Below the pieces are notes generated by a model. That model was not told the DNA's origin. It saw only the letters and a program-made list of their open reading frames with translations, and searched no databases. DNA of 64,000 nt from NCBI RefSeq assembly GCF_000010505.1, contig NC_010729.1, forward strand, positions 2,053,501-2,117,500. Reading direction: 5' to 3'. Source of the DNA: Porphyromonas gingivalis ATCC 33277 (GTDB lineage Bacteria; Bacteroidota; Bacteroidia; Bacteroidales; Porphyromonadaceae). Each line of letters starts with the position of its first letter. Within the stretch, counting starts at the first letter, position 1. Of the stretch, positions 29,247 through 38,702 are shown in pieces. The position numbers and the translations under genes were made by a program.

Positions 29247-29876
29247 TTATGCTTTAAATAGTTCATTAACAACGGCAACAGAACGCTCTGTCAGCACGAG
29301 ATTCTTGGAAGCCAACACTGTGTAAGTATTGATCAGATTGGCAAGAATCAAATTCGTATTCGGCAGGTTGCGAGCAGACAAGTACACATTCTTATTCACC
29401 TCGGGAAGGACGTAGAGTACTTTCTTTTCGTCCACCTTCAATGCGGCAGAAATAGCCTTGAAAGCCTTTGTTTTGGGAGCATCGAAGTTAAAGTCCTCCA
29501 CGACGATGATCTCATTGTTCTTCGCTTTGTAGCTCAGAGCCGAACGACGAGCCAAAGCCTTCAGCTTCTTGTTCAGCTTGAAGGTGTAGTTACGAGGACG
29601 CGGACCGAAAACACGAGCACCGCCACTGAGAAGGGGTGAGTTGATATCACCACGACGTGCTCCACCGCTACCCTTCTGACGGATCAGCTTGCGCGTACTA
29701 CCGGAAAGTTCGCTACGCTCTTTGGCCTTGTGCGTACCTTGGCGCTGGTTGGCCATGTACTGCTTTACATCCAAGTAGATAGCATGGTCGTTAGGCTCTA
29801 TCGCGAAGATCGAGTCGTCCAGAACGACTTTCTTACCCGTATCTTCTCCTTTGATATTATATACGCTCAGTTCCAT
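29247..29876 (-). CDS. rplD: 50S ribosomal protein L4
   Basis: The 209-residue protein has [39 protein letters not shown], and [14 protein letters not shown], all L4 hallmarks. Its loop reaches the exit tunnel. The start overlaps the stop of rplC by one base. Confidence 0.98.
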
Positions 29877-30493
29877 TACTTTTCAATTAACAAGATTGAA
29901 CCTTTAGCACCGGGCACGCTACCTTTCACAAGGAGCAGATTGTGCTCGGGCATCACCTTAATAACTTCCAGATTCTGCACGGTCACGCGCTCGTTACCCA
30001 TCTGACCGGCCATACGCGTTCCTTTGAACACTTTGGCAGGATACGAACAGGCTCCGACTGCACCGGGAGCACGCAAACGATTGTGCTGACCGTGTGTAGC
30101 CTGACCCACACCACCGAAACCGTGGCGTTTTACTACACCTTGGAAACCTTTTCCTTTAGAAGTTCCCACTACATCGACAAAGTCGGCATCGCTAAAGAAC
30201 TCTACGTTCAATACGTCGCCGAGCTTGTGCTCGCCTTCGAAATTCTTGAACTCGGCCAAGTGTCTCTTGGGGGCTACATTAGCTTTCTTGAAATGGCCGG
30301 CCAAAGGTTTTGTCGTATGCTTTTCCTTTGCATCCACAAAACCAAGCTGCAATGCGCTATAGCCGTCTTTCTCCAAAGTCTTTACTTGCGTAACCACACA
30401 AGGACCAACTTCGATAACAGTGCATGGCAGATTCTTGCCCTCGGCACTGAATACGGATGTCATTCCGATTTTCTTTCCTAATAAACCTGGCAT
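29876..30493 (-). CDS. rplC: 50S ribosomal protein L3
   Basis: The start at 30493 ([15 protein letters not shown]) is chosen over an upstream ATG because family members begin here. The 205-residue protein has [17 protein letters not shown] and the [23 protein letters not shown] block of L3, an early-assembly protein. Confidence 0.97.
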
Positions 30494-30515
30494 TTCAGTT
30501 TTTATTAAACGTTTC

Positions 30516-30821
30516 TCAAACTTTGATTTCCACTTCCACACCGCTGGGGAGTTCCAATTTCATCAGAGCATCCACAGTCTTGGCAGTAGAGTTGTAAATA
30601 TCAATCAATCTCTTGTATGAAGAGAGTTCGAACTGCTCACGGCTCTTCTTGTTTACGAACGTAGAGCGGTTCACTGTGAAAATCCGCTTATGCGTGGGCA
30701 GAGGTATAGGACCGCTAACCATCGCACCGGCTGCTTTCACCGTCTTTACGATCTTCTCGGCAGACTTGTCCACCAGCATATAATCGTAAGACTTCAGCTT
30801 AATTCTAATCTTTTGGCTCAT
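30516..30821 (-). CDS. rpsJ: 30S ribosomal protein S10
   Basis: The 101-residue protein has [25 protein letters not shown] and [18 protein letters not shown], standard for S10, which also takes part in NusB-dependent antitermination. It lies 15 nt after fusA; no tuf gene separates them, as in other Bacteroidota. Confidence 0.98.
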   Translation of the reverse strand: MSQKIRIKLKSYDYMLVDKSAEKIVKTVKAAGAMVSGPIPLPTHKRIFTVNRSTFVNKKSREQFELSSYKRLIDIYNSTAKTVDALMKLELPSGVEVEIKV

Positions 30822-30836
30822 ATCTATGTTGTTCTT

Positions 30837-32960
30837 TTATTTGATCAAATCAACGCGACCCTGAGCTTCGGTAAGCACCTGCTTAGCGATGGTAGAGGGC
30901 ACTTCTGAATAGTGAGAGAAGGTCATCGTACTCGTAGCACGACCGCTCGTTATCGTACGGAGAGCCGTCACATAGCCGAACATCTCAGCCAGAGGCACCT
31001 TAGCCTTTACGATACGTGCTCCGGTACGGCTGCTTTCCATACCTTCCACCTGACCGCGACGCTTGTTCAAGTCGCCGATCACATCACCCATACTCTCTTC
31101 GGGAGTCACCACTTCCAGTTTCATAATAGGCTCCATCAGAGTAGGATGGGCTTTTTCACAAGCATTCTTGAACGCCTGGAGGGCACAGATTTCAAAAGAC
31201 AACTGGTCGGAGTCCACCGGGTGGAAAGAACCGTCGATTACGGTTACCTTCAGCTGATCGAGCGGATAGCCGGCCAATACACCATTCTTCATGGCACGCT
31301 GGAAACCCTTTTGAATAGAAGGGATGAATTCTTTGGGGATATTACCACCCTTCACCTCATCCACGAACTGCAATTCGCCTTCGAAGTCGGCATCGGCAGG
31401 CTCCACACGACAGATAATGTCGGCAAACTTACCGCGACCACCGGTCTGCTTCTTGTACACTTCGCGAAGCTCCACAGGATCGTTGATAGCCTCCTTGTAA
31501 GAAACCTGAGGACGTCCCTGGTTGCATTCCACCTTAAACTCACGACGCAGACGGTCTATGATAATATCGAGGTGAAGCTCACCCATACCGCTGATAACCG
31601 TCTGGCCGGAATCTTCGTTCGTCTGAACGCGGAACGTGGGGTCTTCTTCAGCCAGCTTGGCCAAACCTACACCCAGACGATCGAGGTCCTTCTGCGTCTT
31701 CGGCTCCACGGCAATACCGATCACCGGATCGGGGAAGTCCATAGATTCGAGAACGATAGGATGATTCTCATCGCAAAGCGTATCGCCCGTACGAATATCC
31801 TTGAAGCCTACACCGGCACCGATGTCACCGCAACCGATCACCTCTTTGGGGTTCTGCTTGTTAGAGTGCATCTGGAAGAGACGAGAGATACGCTCCTTCT
31901 TCTCAGAACGGGCATTGTAAACGTATGAACCGGCAGGCAATTCGCCCGAATATACGCGGAAGAAGCAAAGACGCCCTACGTAAGGGTCGGTAGCAATCTT
32001 AAACGCCAAAGCACAGAGAGGCTCGTTGGGAGAGGTCTTGCGCTCTATCACCTTATTCGGGTCAGAAGGATCCGTACCTTCCACTGTGGGAGTATCTGCC
32101 GGGCTGGGCAGGAACTTACATACGGCATCGAGCAGTGTCTGTACGCCCTTGTTCTTGAACGAAGAACCGCAGAGCATGGGGTTGATCTGCATAGCGAGCG
32201 TACCCTTGCGAAGAGCTGCTATTATTTCGTCTTCCGTAATCGTAGAAGGATCGTCGAAATACTTTTCCATCAGCGTATCATCGCAGTCAGCCAATGTTTC
32301 GAGCATCTTGTCGCGCCACTCTTCGGCTTCGCCCACCAGTTCGGCAGGGATATCCTCTACATCGTACTTGGCCCCCATCGTCTCATCGTTCCATACGAGA
32401 GCTTTCATAGAAACGAGATCCACAACTCCCTTGAACGTCTCCTCAGCTCCGATAGGAATCTGAATGGGACAAGGATTGGCCCCCAACACCTCGCGAAGCT
32501 GGCGTACCACTTCGAAGAAGTTGGCACCCGAACGGTCCATCTTGTTTACATAGCCGATACGGGGCACATTATATTTCTCAGCCTGACGCCACACGGTCTC
32601 ACTCTGAGGCTCCACACCACCTACGGCGCAGAAAGCGGCAACGGCTCCGTCCAAAATACGGAGAGAACGCTCCACTTCCACCGTGAAGTCCACGTGTCCC
32701 GGAGTGTCGATCAGGTTGATCTTGTACTTTTGGTTGTTGTAGTTCCAGAACGCAGTCGTAGCAGCAGAGGTGATCGTGATACCTCTCTCTTGCTCCTGCT
32801 CCATCCAGTCCATGGTAGCCGCACCATCGTGCACCTCACCGATCTTGTGCGTCAGACCCGTATAGAACAGGATACGCTCGGATGTAGTAGTCTTTCCGGC
32901 ATCGATGTGAGCCATGATGCCGATATTTCTTGTAAACTGTAATTCCTTATCAATTGCCAT
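30837..32960 (-). CDS. fusA: elongation factor G
   Basis: EF-G drives translocation and, with RRF, ribosome recycling. The 707-residue protein has P-loop [15 protein letters not shown] near residue 17, switch [10 protein letters not shown], and [11 protein letters not shown] for guanine. Domains II-V follow, with [23 protein letters not shown] in domain III. It is the normal full-length form next to rpsG and rpsJ. Confidence 0.98.
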   Translation of the reverse strand: MAIDKELQFTRNIGIMAHIDAGKTTTSERILFYTGLTHKIGEVHDGAATMDWMEQEQERGITITSAATTAFWNYNNQKYKINLIDTPGHVDFTVEVERSLRILDGAVAAFCAVGGVEPQSETVWRQAEKYNVPRIGYVNKMDRSGANFFEVVRQLREVLGANPCPIQIPIGAEETFKGVVDLVSMKALVWNDETMGAKYDVEDIPAELVGEAEEWRDKMLETLADCDDTLMEKYFDDPSTITEDEIIAALRKGTLAMQINPMLCGSSFKNKGVQTLLDAVCKFLPSPADTPTVEGTDPSDPNKVIERKTSPNEPLCALAFKIATDPYVGRLCFFRVYSGELPAGSYVYNARSEKKERISRLFQMHSNKQNPKEVIGCGDIGAGVGFKDIRTGDTLCDENHPIVLESMDFPDPVIGIAVEPKTQKDLDRLGVGLAKLAEEDPTFRVQTNEDSGQTVISGMGELHLDIIIDRLRREFKVECNQGRPQVSYKEAINDPVELREVYKKQTGGRGKFADIICRVEPADADFEGELQFVDEVKGGNIPKEFIPSIQKGFQRAMKNGVLAGYPLDQLKVTVIDGSFHPVDSDQLSFEICALQAFKNACEKAHPTLMEPIMKLEVVTPEESMGDVIGDLNKRRGQVEGMESSRTGARIVKAKVPLAEMFGYVTALRTITSGRATSTMTFSHYSEVPSTIAKQVLTEAQGRVDLIK

Positions 32961-32972
32961 TGGGATCTTCCT

Positions 32973-33449
32973 TTAGAATCTGAAGTGGGCGAATGCGCGG
33001 TTAGCCTCGGCCATGCGGTGCATATCTTCCTTACGTTTGAAAGCTGCGCCTTGATTGTTAAATGCGTCTACTATCTCAGCAGCCAATTTATCGGCCATAG
33101 TCTTTCCACCACGCTTACGGGCATAAAGGATAAGATTCTTCATAGAGATCGACTCCTTGCGCTCGGGACGGATTTCCGTCGGCACCTGGAAGGTAGCACC
33201 ACCGATACGGCGGCTCTTCACTTCTACCTGAGGAGTGATATTATCGAGAGCCGCCTTCCAAATCTCGAGGGCAGACTTCTCTTCGTTTGAGAGCTTCGTC
33301 TTCACGATGTCCAAAGCACCGTAGAAGATACTGAAAGCTGTGTTCTTCTTTCCATCATACATTAGGTGATTAACGAACTTAGTCACCCTCACATCACCAT
33401 AGACGGGATCCGGCAGGATCTGTCTTTTTTTAGGTTTTGCTTTTCTCAT
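32973..33449 (-). CDS. rpsG: 30S ribosomal protein S7
   Basis: S7 organises the 3-prime domain of 16S rRNA. The 158-residue protein has [25 protein letters not shown] and [18 protein letters not shown], typical of S7. A 236-nt gap precedes it. Confidence 0.98.
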   Translation of the reverse strand: MRKAKPKKRQILPDPVYGDVRVTKFVNHLMYDGKKNTAFSIFYGALDIVKTKLSNEEKSALEIWKAALDNITPQVEVKSRRIGGATFQVPTEIRPERKESISMKNLILYARKRGGKTMADKLAAEIVDAFNNQGAAFKRKEDMHRMAEANRAFAHFRF

Positions 33450-33685
33450 TGTCTCAAAAAATTTCGTTTTTGTCGATTGGTTGCCGTTTCATTTTTGTCT
33501 TCAACGCTCCCGCCGGAGCATTTACTCAACCCTGTTTAAGCCTATCCAATTGAACTCAAAACCGGTTCTTAAATAATTTGTTGGTTGCGCCCTTGATCGT
33601 AGCGCGATTGTAGATTGGGGAAGTGATTCGTCCTTATCGGTCTCCGGCCTCGCTCATCGAGGACGACGAGTCCGCTTAGCGGCTC
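33450..33685 (-). promoter_or_regulatory. long rpsL-rpsG intercistronic region
   Basis: This 236-nt gap is by far the longest in the superoperon. It contains a GC hairpin (minus strand TGCTCC-GGCG-GGAGCG, about 33507-33522) and pairs such as GGCCTC/GAGGAC near 33650. In E. coli the rpsL-rpsG gap carries the S7 repressor site, so an analogous role is possible. A weak internal promoter cannot be excluded. Confidence 0.35.
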
Positions 33686-34090
33686 TTACTTCTTACCTTT
33701 AGCGGCAGGAGCCTGTCCGGGCTTCGGACGCTTGGCACCGTATTTGGAACGACGCTGCGTACGGCCATTCACACCTGCTGTATCGAGCGTGCCACGAACA
33801 ATGTGATAGCGCACACCGGGCAAGTCCTTCACACGACCTCCACGAACCAGCACGATGCTGTGTTCCTGCAAGTTGTGACCCTCTCCGGGGATGTAGGCAT
33901 TGACTTCTTTGGAATTCGTCAGACGCACACGCGCCACCTTACGCATAGCCGAATTCGGCTTCCTGGGCGTAGTCGTATAAACGCGCACACAAACGCCGCG
34001 ACGCTGCGGGCACGAATTCAATGCCGGCGATTTGCTCTTATCCGCGAAAGATTCACGACCCTTTCTAACCAACTGTTGAATTGTAGGCAT
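33686..34090 (-). CDS. rpsL: 30S ribosomal protein S12
   Basis: S12 sits at the decoding centre. The 134-residue protein has [38 protein letters not shown] and [27 protein letters not shown]. The Lys of the TTPRKPNS motif is the residue often mutated in streptomycin resistance and is unchanged here. It heads the superoperon behind a good promoter. Confidence 0.98.
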   Translation of the reverse strand: MPTIQQLVRKGRESFADKSKSPALNSCPQRRGVCVRVYTTTPRKPNSAMRKVARVRLTNSKEVNAYIPGEGHNLQEHSIVLVRGGRVKDLPGVRYHIVRGTLDTAGVNGRTQRRSKYGAKRPKPGQAPAAKGKK

Positions 34091-34167
34091 TTCTTCTTTC
34101 TTTAAAACTATGATTATAATTATCTCTTTCCTAATCTATTACACTGCCAACTATACGAGCAGTGGCG

Positions 34168-34198
34168 CAAAGGTACATATATTTTCCCAATCCACAAC
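34168..34198 (-). promoter_or_regulatory. promoter of the ribosomal superoperon
   Basis: On the minus strand GTTG (34195-34198) and TACCTTTG (34168-34175) are 19 nt apart, a near-perfect fit to TTTG-N19-TAnnTTTG. The leader to rpsL would be about 70 nt. Confidence 0.75.
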
Positions 34199-34521
34199 AG
34201 TCCCCGCAGCTTTTTTTTTCACGGCAACGCTCTAATACTCAATAGTATCAACCGACATCTATAGGCCGAACTGTTCCGCCCGAGCGAGAGATCCGAAAAG
34301 GTGGATGCGCACCGAAAAGAAAGAGAATACAAAACAGCCCGAAAAAGTGAGATACAGCGTGCAGCCACAGAAAAGAAACGCACTGCATATATTAATGTAC
34401 GCGCGCGAGAGATGCTGAGGGCAGCACTATTCAGTCCAAAGAGAGAAAACGGAACGGAAAAGGACAACCATCCAGCAAACCGTTTACGCGCCACAATTTT
34501 CTGTTTCGATGCTCCGCAAAA

Positions 34522-34596
34522 CGTGGTGCGAGAACTTTTTCGTTTTGGTTCGGGAAGTAAAAAATTCTCGCGCCACGAGGAAAAAATTCTCGCGCC
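34522..34596 (+). repeat. interspersed hairpin repeat, copy 2
   Basis: CGTGGTGCGAGAAC pairs with ATTCTCGCGCCACG around the loop CGTTTTGGTTCGGGAAG, followed by a direct repeat of AAAAAATTCTCGCGCC. Similarity with copy 3 extends from GTTTACGCGCC (34482) to CCGCAATCAGAGCA (34630). Confidence 0.88.
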
Positions 34597-34686
34597 GCTT
34601 TTCCCGAAAACACGCGCCGCAATCAGAGCAATTATGGTTCGAGAAAATCAGATCGGAATATATCCGCCCAAGAGCGAGAGGGGTAG

Positions 34687-35973
34687 CTATGAAGCTCTGC
34701 CGACAGCCTCGATCGCCACAATAACTACCGCAATCAGCGAAGCCGTCAGAGCCAAGAAGAGCAAGCAATAGACCACAACGAGGATTGTCCGCCAGAAGCT
34801 CCGCCACCAAGAGCAGAGGAATAGCTGCTTGTAGTCCCAGCAAAACAAAAGGAATAGGAGCAATGCAGGTAGCCCGTATAGCGACCCCACCCGGGCATCG
34901 CTGTAGAAAGGTAGGGCGAGAACGTTCAGCAACAATAGCTGGCAGGCTATGTACGCCTGAGCGATAATGTGCTCCGTCAGATTATATGCTCCGGCTCCTT
35001 TTTGTCGGAAAGCCGCTTTCGTAGTCACGGCGAGAATGGGAAGAATACTGATGATCCTGACAGCCTTGTTGCCTTGAAACCACTCCATCAGCAGGCTCCA
35101 TATTCTTGAAAAGAAAGGGAGGGACTTCAACCTATTTTTCTGCTCGGTGACAAACCTCATTTGTTTGTAAAAAAAGGCTCTTCTCCCCGTGTGTCGCTCG
35201 GCAATCATTTCTCCGCTATCGCTGCCGACTGCCTTATTCTCCTTTTGCAAGGAGGATATTTCTTTTTGATCCATCCGATACTCTTGACGCGTAAGCTCTT
35301 CGCCAATGGGCTTTTTCTGCAAGGGATCAGGTCCGATCAGTTGTGCAAAGATGATGTACAGAGAGGCCAGCACGAAAAGGGCCTGAAAGGGACGGAAGTA
35401 GACAACCCTCTTGCCACCGATAAAGTCCCGTATCAAATAACCCGGGCGGTAGAGCAGCTCCACGATAGTACGCCCGAAACCACTGTCGATATTGGTGAAG
35501 CCGCCTATCACATTTCGGATCATCTGCCGGAAGTGATACCGTCCGGTGCGAGAGGTTTGTCCGCAGCGGTTGCAGAAATTGCCCGTATATCCATCTCCGC
35601 AGTTTTGGCATATATGTATGTATGGGTCTGCAGGTGGAGTCGCTCTGCCACGCATCAGTCTCAACTCGAATGCGCGGATTCGTACCCGAAGGGGAAAGAG
35701 AAGTGATTGCAGCCGCTGATCGATCTTTCTTGGCAGTAGTCTGCGCTTCCGTAGGATTGCCCAAAAAGCCAGCCCGGTAATGGCAGATATTCCCCATTGT
35801 CCCGAAGTGGCCAAATCTTCTATTGCCAACCATAGGAGCGATGCAAGCATGAGGATCTGCAATGAGTTGGCCATTTTTCTCTCCGAATGCCCATGCTCCC
35901 CGTTTTTCTGTTTCTTCGAAGTACTATCGCGCGAACCTTCCGTTTTTTTCTTCGTTTTGCTACTCGTTTGCAT
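34687..35973 (-). CDS. DUF3667 family zinc-ribbon membrane protein
   Basis: The 428-residue protein has a Lys/Glu-rich cytosolic start, two hydrophobic segments near residues 36-75, then a zinc ribbon (ICQNCGDGYTGNFCNRCGQTSRTG, near residues 120-143) that defines DUF3667. Behind it follow YHFRQMIRNVIGGFTNIDSG and several membrane spans in the C-terminal half. Function is unknown. The start is supported by a -7 element 26 nt upstream. It is divergent from aroA. Confidence 0.8.
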   Translation of the reverse strand: MQTSSKTKKKTEGSRDSTSKKQKNGEHGHSERKMANSLQILMLASLLWLAIEDLATSGQWGISAITGLAFWAILRKRRLLPRKIDQRLQSLLFPLRVRIRAFELRLMRGRATPPADPYIHICQNCGDGYTGNFCNRCGQTSRTGRYHFRQMIRNVIGGFTNIDSGFGRTIVELLYRPGYLIRDFIGGKRVVYFRPFQALFVLASLYIIFAQLIGPDPLQKKPIGEELTRQEYRMDQKEISSLQKENKAVGSDSGEMIAERHTGRRAFFYKQMRFVTEQKNRLKSLPFFSRIWSLLMEWFQGNKAVRIISILPILAVTTKAAFRQKGAGAYNLTEHIIAQAYIACQLLLLNVLALPFYSDARVGSLYGLPALLLFLLFCWDYKQLFLCSWWRSFWRTILVVVYCLLFLALTASLIAVVIVAIEAVGRAS

Positions 35974-35998
35974 TATCTGAATTTCACTTGCTTGTGTA

Positions 35999-36006
35999 CA
36001 AATATA
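35999..36006 (-). promoter_or_regulatory. -7 element of the DUF3667 gene
   Basis: The minus strand reads TATATTTG, a full match to TAnnTTTG, 26 nt before the start codon at 35973. Confidence 0.6.
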
Positions 36007-36100
36007 GTTATGACAAATGAAGGGCGTGGCACACTCGGTTCGGTCGCTTACAGGTGAGCTGCCCCACGAGTGCGATTGATAAGAGCGAAAGGCTTTTTGC

Positions 36101-36108
36101 TAACTTTG
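36101..36108 (+). promoter_or_regulatory. -7 element of the aroA operon
   Basis: TAACTTTG matches TAnnTTTG. It is divergent from the element at 35999-36006. The leader to aroA would be about 65 nt. No clear -33 is seen. Confidence 0.55.
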
Positions 36109-36178
36109 TTGCTATGAATACCGAATTGGTATGACAGTGGGCGCACTGCTTTTCTCCGCGGACCGATACTTTCATGCA

Positions 36179-37438
36179 ATGAAAAGACTTCACTGTACGT
36201 TTAATCCCAAAAGTCAGACCGTCGATGTCAGTCTCCGGCTGCCTCCCTCCAAGAGCGAATGGATCCGGCTGTTGCTGCTCCGTGCCATGTCGGGAGAGGT
36301 ACTGGCCCCCTTGGAGGGAGATGCTCCCACCGATGTGCGGACAGTGCACCGGATTTTGACTTCGGATATATCCGATGAGGTGAACGTAAGGGATGCGGGT
36401 ACTGCTATGCGCTTTCTGACGGCCTACATGGCGCGCTTTGCCTCCCGGCCTGTACGGTTGTATGGTACGGAGCGGATGTGTGCACGTCCGATCCGTCCTT
36501 TGGTGGAGGCTCTTCGCTCTTTGGGCGCGGATGTCATCTACGAAAGAGTAGAGGATTTCCCTCCTCTGCTGATACGGCCGGCAGCCATGTGTGGAGGCAA
36601 TGTCTGTGTGGATGCAGGTGTCAGCTCGCAGTTTGTCAGTGCTCTCTTGCTGATCGCTCCTACGCTCAGAGGGGGGCTGTCGATCAAGCTGGAGAACAGG
36701 GAGGTCTCGGCCCCCTATACCGATATGACTTGCCGTCTCCTCACGGCTTTCGGCATAGAAGTCGAGCGCAGCGAAGACAGCATAACGGTTGGGGAACGGC
36801 CTTTCGTGGCTCCGACGGAATGGTATCCGTCGGCCGATTGGTCTGCTGCCGGCTATATATATAATATGGTAGCGGTGGGAGAGCTTTCCGGTAGCGTAAG
36901 CCTTCCGGACTTGCTTCCGCCGGAAGAGAGTATGCAGGCCGACAGCCGAGCAGCTACTCTGTTCGGACGGTTGGGAGTCGTCACAGAGAAGACCGATAGC
37001 GGCATAACTCTCAGTTATTCGCCGGTGAGGTGTACCGATGATTTCGGCACGGAAGATGTCCGAGATTGTCCCGACCTGGTGCCGACTTTAGCTGTATGTT
37101 GTTTGCTGAAGAGGGTACCGTTCTGCCTGACGGGCGTAGGCCATTTGAGGCTGAAAGAGTGCGACCGCTTGGCGGCTATCTGTACCGAAGCACGCAAGCT
37201 GGGCTACGTTGTTCGATCGGACAAGGATGCTCTCCTTTGGGATGGAGAGCGATGTACGCCGGAAGAGCTGCCTGTCATCAGGGTCTACGACGATCATCGT
37301 ATGGCCATGGCCTTTGCAGCGGCTGCCGTATTGTCGAAGAAGGGTGTGATGATAGAGGATGCCGGCGTAGTCGGTAAGAGTTTCCCCGGATTCTTTAGCG
37401 CGAGTCGCCTTTTGGGATTCGACGGAGAGGAAATATAA
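36179..37438 (+). CDS. aroA: 3-phosphoshikimate 1-carboxyvinyltransferase (EPSP synthase)
   Basis: AroA joins shikimate 3-phosphate and PEP in the aromatic amino acid pathway. I place the start at 36179 (MKRLHCTF), giving 419 residues; a longer frame adds 16 unlikely residues. PPSKSEWIRLLLL near residue 23, NVRDAGTAMRFLTA near 70, DAGVSSQFVSALLL and the C-terminal VYDDHRMAMAFA fit the family, though several loops differ from the classical NAGTAxR form (here DAGTAMR). It begins an operon with the next three genes. Confidence 0.93.
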   Translation: MKRLHCTFNPKSQTVDVSLRLPPSKSEWIRLLLLRAMSGEVLAPLEGDAPTDVRTVHRILTSDISDEVNVRDAGTAMRFLTAYMARFASRPVRLYGTERMCARPIRPLVEALRSLGADVIYERVEDFPPLLIRPAAMCGGNVCVDAGVSSQFVSALLLIAPTLRGGLSIKLENREVSAPYTDMTCRLLTAFGIEVERSEDSITVGERPFVAPTEWYPSADWSAAGYIYNMVAVGELSGSVSLPDLLPPEESMQADSRAATLFGRLGVVTEKTDSGITLSYSPVRCTDDFGTEDVRDCPDLVPTLAVCCLLKRVPFCLTGVGHLRLKECDRLAAICTEARKLGYVVRSDKDALLWDGERCTPEELPVIRVYDDHRMAMAFAAAAVLSKKGVMIEDAGVVGKSFPGFFSASRLLGFDGEEI

Positions 37439-37459
37439 GTAAGAAGCGGATAGACAGAG

Positions 37460-37903
37460 ATGAGCAACATCTTGATATTGATAATCGGCGTACTCGTTTT
37501 GGGGCTTGTAGCCGCCCTGACCGAGATCCGCCATTCGCACAAGCGAAGGGCTGCCGAGGCCAAGGGAGAGTCGCTTCCGGAGGAGCCTGTACGAGTGGTT
37601 CCGCCGGGGTGTTGCGGTATGCATATCACTTGCGAGAAGGACAGCCTGCTGACAGCCGTGAGCAAGAGCATCGTCTACTATGACGATGAGGAACTGGATC
37701 GCTATGCCGGCGTACTTCCGGAGGAATATAACACCGAAGCCGTCGAAGAATTCGAGGAGATCCTTTCCACGCTCCAAGAGGAAGAGGTGCCGTCTTGGAT
37801 TCGAAGCCTCCAGATGCGACAGATACAAATGCCCATATCCATCAAGGAACAAGCTCTTTTTATCGTATCCGAACACCGTATCCAACACAGACACGATGAT
37901 TGA
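37460..37903 (+). CDS. small membrane-anchored acidic protein with a Cys/His motif
   Basis: The 147-residue protein has one N-terminal membrane span (residues 3-20), a short basic stretch, then CCGMHITC (C51, C52, H55, C58), and an acidic, helical C-terminal half. I recognise no named family. The Cys/His cluster could bind a metal, and the gene overlaps the metal-type ABC permease by 8 nt, so a linked role is conceivable. That is inference only. Confidence 0.7.
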   Translation: MSNILILIIGVLVLGLVAALTEIRHSHKRRAAEAKGESLPEEPVRVVPPGCCGMHITCEKDSLLTAVSKSIVYYDDEELDRYAGVLPEEYNTEAVEEFEEILSTLQEEEVPSWIRSLQMRQIQMPISIKEQALFIVSEHRIQHRHDD

Positions 37904-38702
37904 AGCACTACAGTACGGATTCTTTCGCAACGCTATCGCGGGCAGTCTGCTCACAGCCATTGTGTGCGGTCTGCTCGGCTCTTATGTAGTGGCTCGGCGG
38001 ATGGTATTCGTCAGTGGGGGAATTACACATGCTTCTTTCGGCGGTATCGGGATGGGGCTTTATCTGGGGATCAATCCCTTCTTGTCCGCTGCCGTTTTCG
38101 CCGTGCTCTCCGCTCTGGGCGTGCAGGGTGTGACGCGAGCCGGACTCCTCCGAGAGGATTCGGCCATTGCAGCTTTTTGGTCTTTGGGTATGGCACTGGG
38201 TACGCTTTTTATCGCACTCACGCCGGGCTACAGTACGGGATTGTCCTCTTTCTTGTTCGGCAATATCCTGCTCGTCTCACACACGGATTTGTTGCTCCTC
38301 GCGCTTATGGCTTTGGTGATGATCGCCGTATTCGTATTCGGATATCGTACGATCCTCTACACGGCTTTCGATCCTGATTTTGCAAGCACGCGAGGAATTA
38401 GGGTTCACCTCGTGGAGATGCTTATGTCCGTGGCTGTGGCTGTGGGTATTGTGCTCAGTATCCGTTTGGTGGGTATCATGCTACTGATGTCGCTCCTGAC
38501 CCTTCCTCAGAGCATCATGAATCTTTTCACTTCGCACTTCTCTTCGATCCTGTTCGGTTCTGTAATCTTGGCGGCTTTGGCAGCCTTCACGGGTCTCTGG
38601 GGCAGTTATAGGTTGGGGATCCCTTCCGGAGCCTTCATCATTCTGGTGCTGGTGGCCTTGTTCCTTTTAGCCAAAACGATTAAGTCCTTTGTCCATGCGT
38701 AG
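37896..38702 (+). CDS. metal ABC transporter permease (ZnuB/TroC-like)
   Basis: The 268-residue inner-membrane protein has about eight spans and the ABC-3 family pattern: GSYVVARRMVFVSGGITHASFGGIG near residue 27, and SIRLVGIMLLMSLLTLPQSI near 190. Such permeases import zinc, manganese or iron. The start at 37896 overlaps the previous gene by 8 nt, and the stop overlaps porW by 8 nt. No ATPase or binding-protein gene is adjacent, so its partners must be encoded elsewhere. Confidence 0.9.
   Translation: MIEALQYGFFRNAIAGSLLTAIVCGLLGSYVVARRMVFVSGGITHASFGGIGMGLYLGINPFLSAAVFAVLSALGVQGVTRAGLLREDSAIAAFWSLGMALGTLFIALTPGYSTGLSSFLFGNILLVSHTDLLLLALMALVMIAVFVFGYRTILYTAFDPDFASTRGIRVHLVEMLMSVAVAVGIVLSIRLVGIMLLMSLLTLPQSIMNLFTSHFSSILFGSVILAALAAFTGLWGSYRLGIPSGAFIILVLVALFLLAKTIKSFVHA

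Larger units (their letters stand above)
34091..34686. other. intergenic region between rpsL and the DUF3667 gene
   Basis: Besides the rpsL promoter and the interspersed repeat copy at 34522-34596, no gene is credible. Overlapping short frames on both strands owe their openness to the repeat and to purine-rich sequence around 34300-34470. Confidence 0.6.

Noticed and set aside
34301-34771. A 156-codon plus-strand frame next to rpsL
   Set aside because: It runs through the repeat and overlaps the DUF3667 gene on the other strand; composition is purine-rich and there is no promoter or ribosome-binding site.
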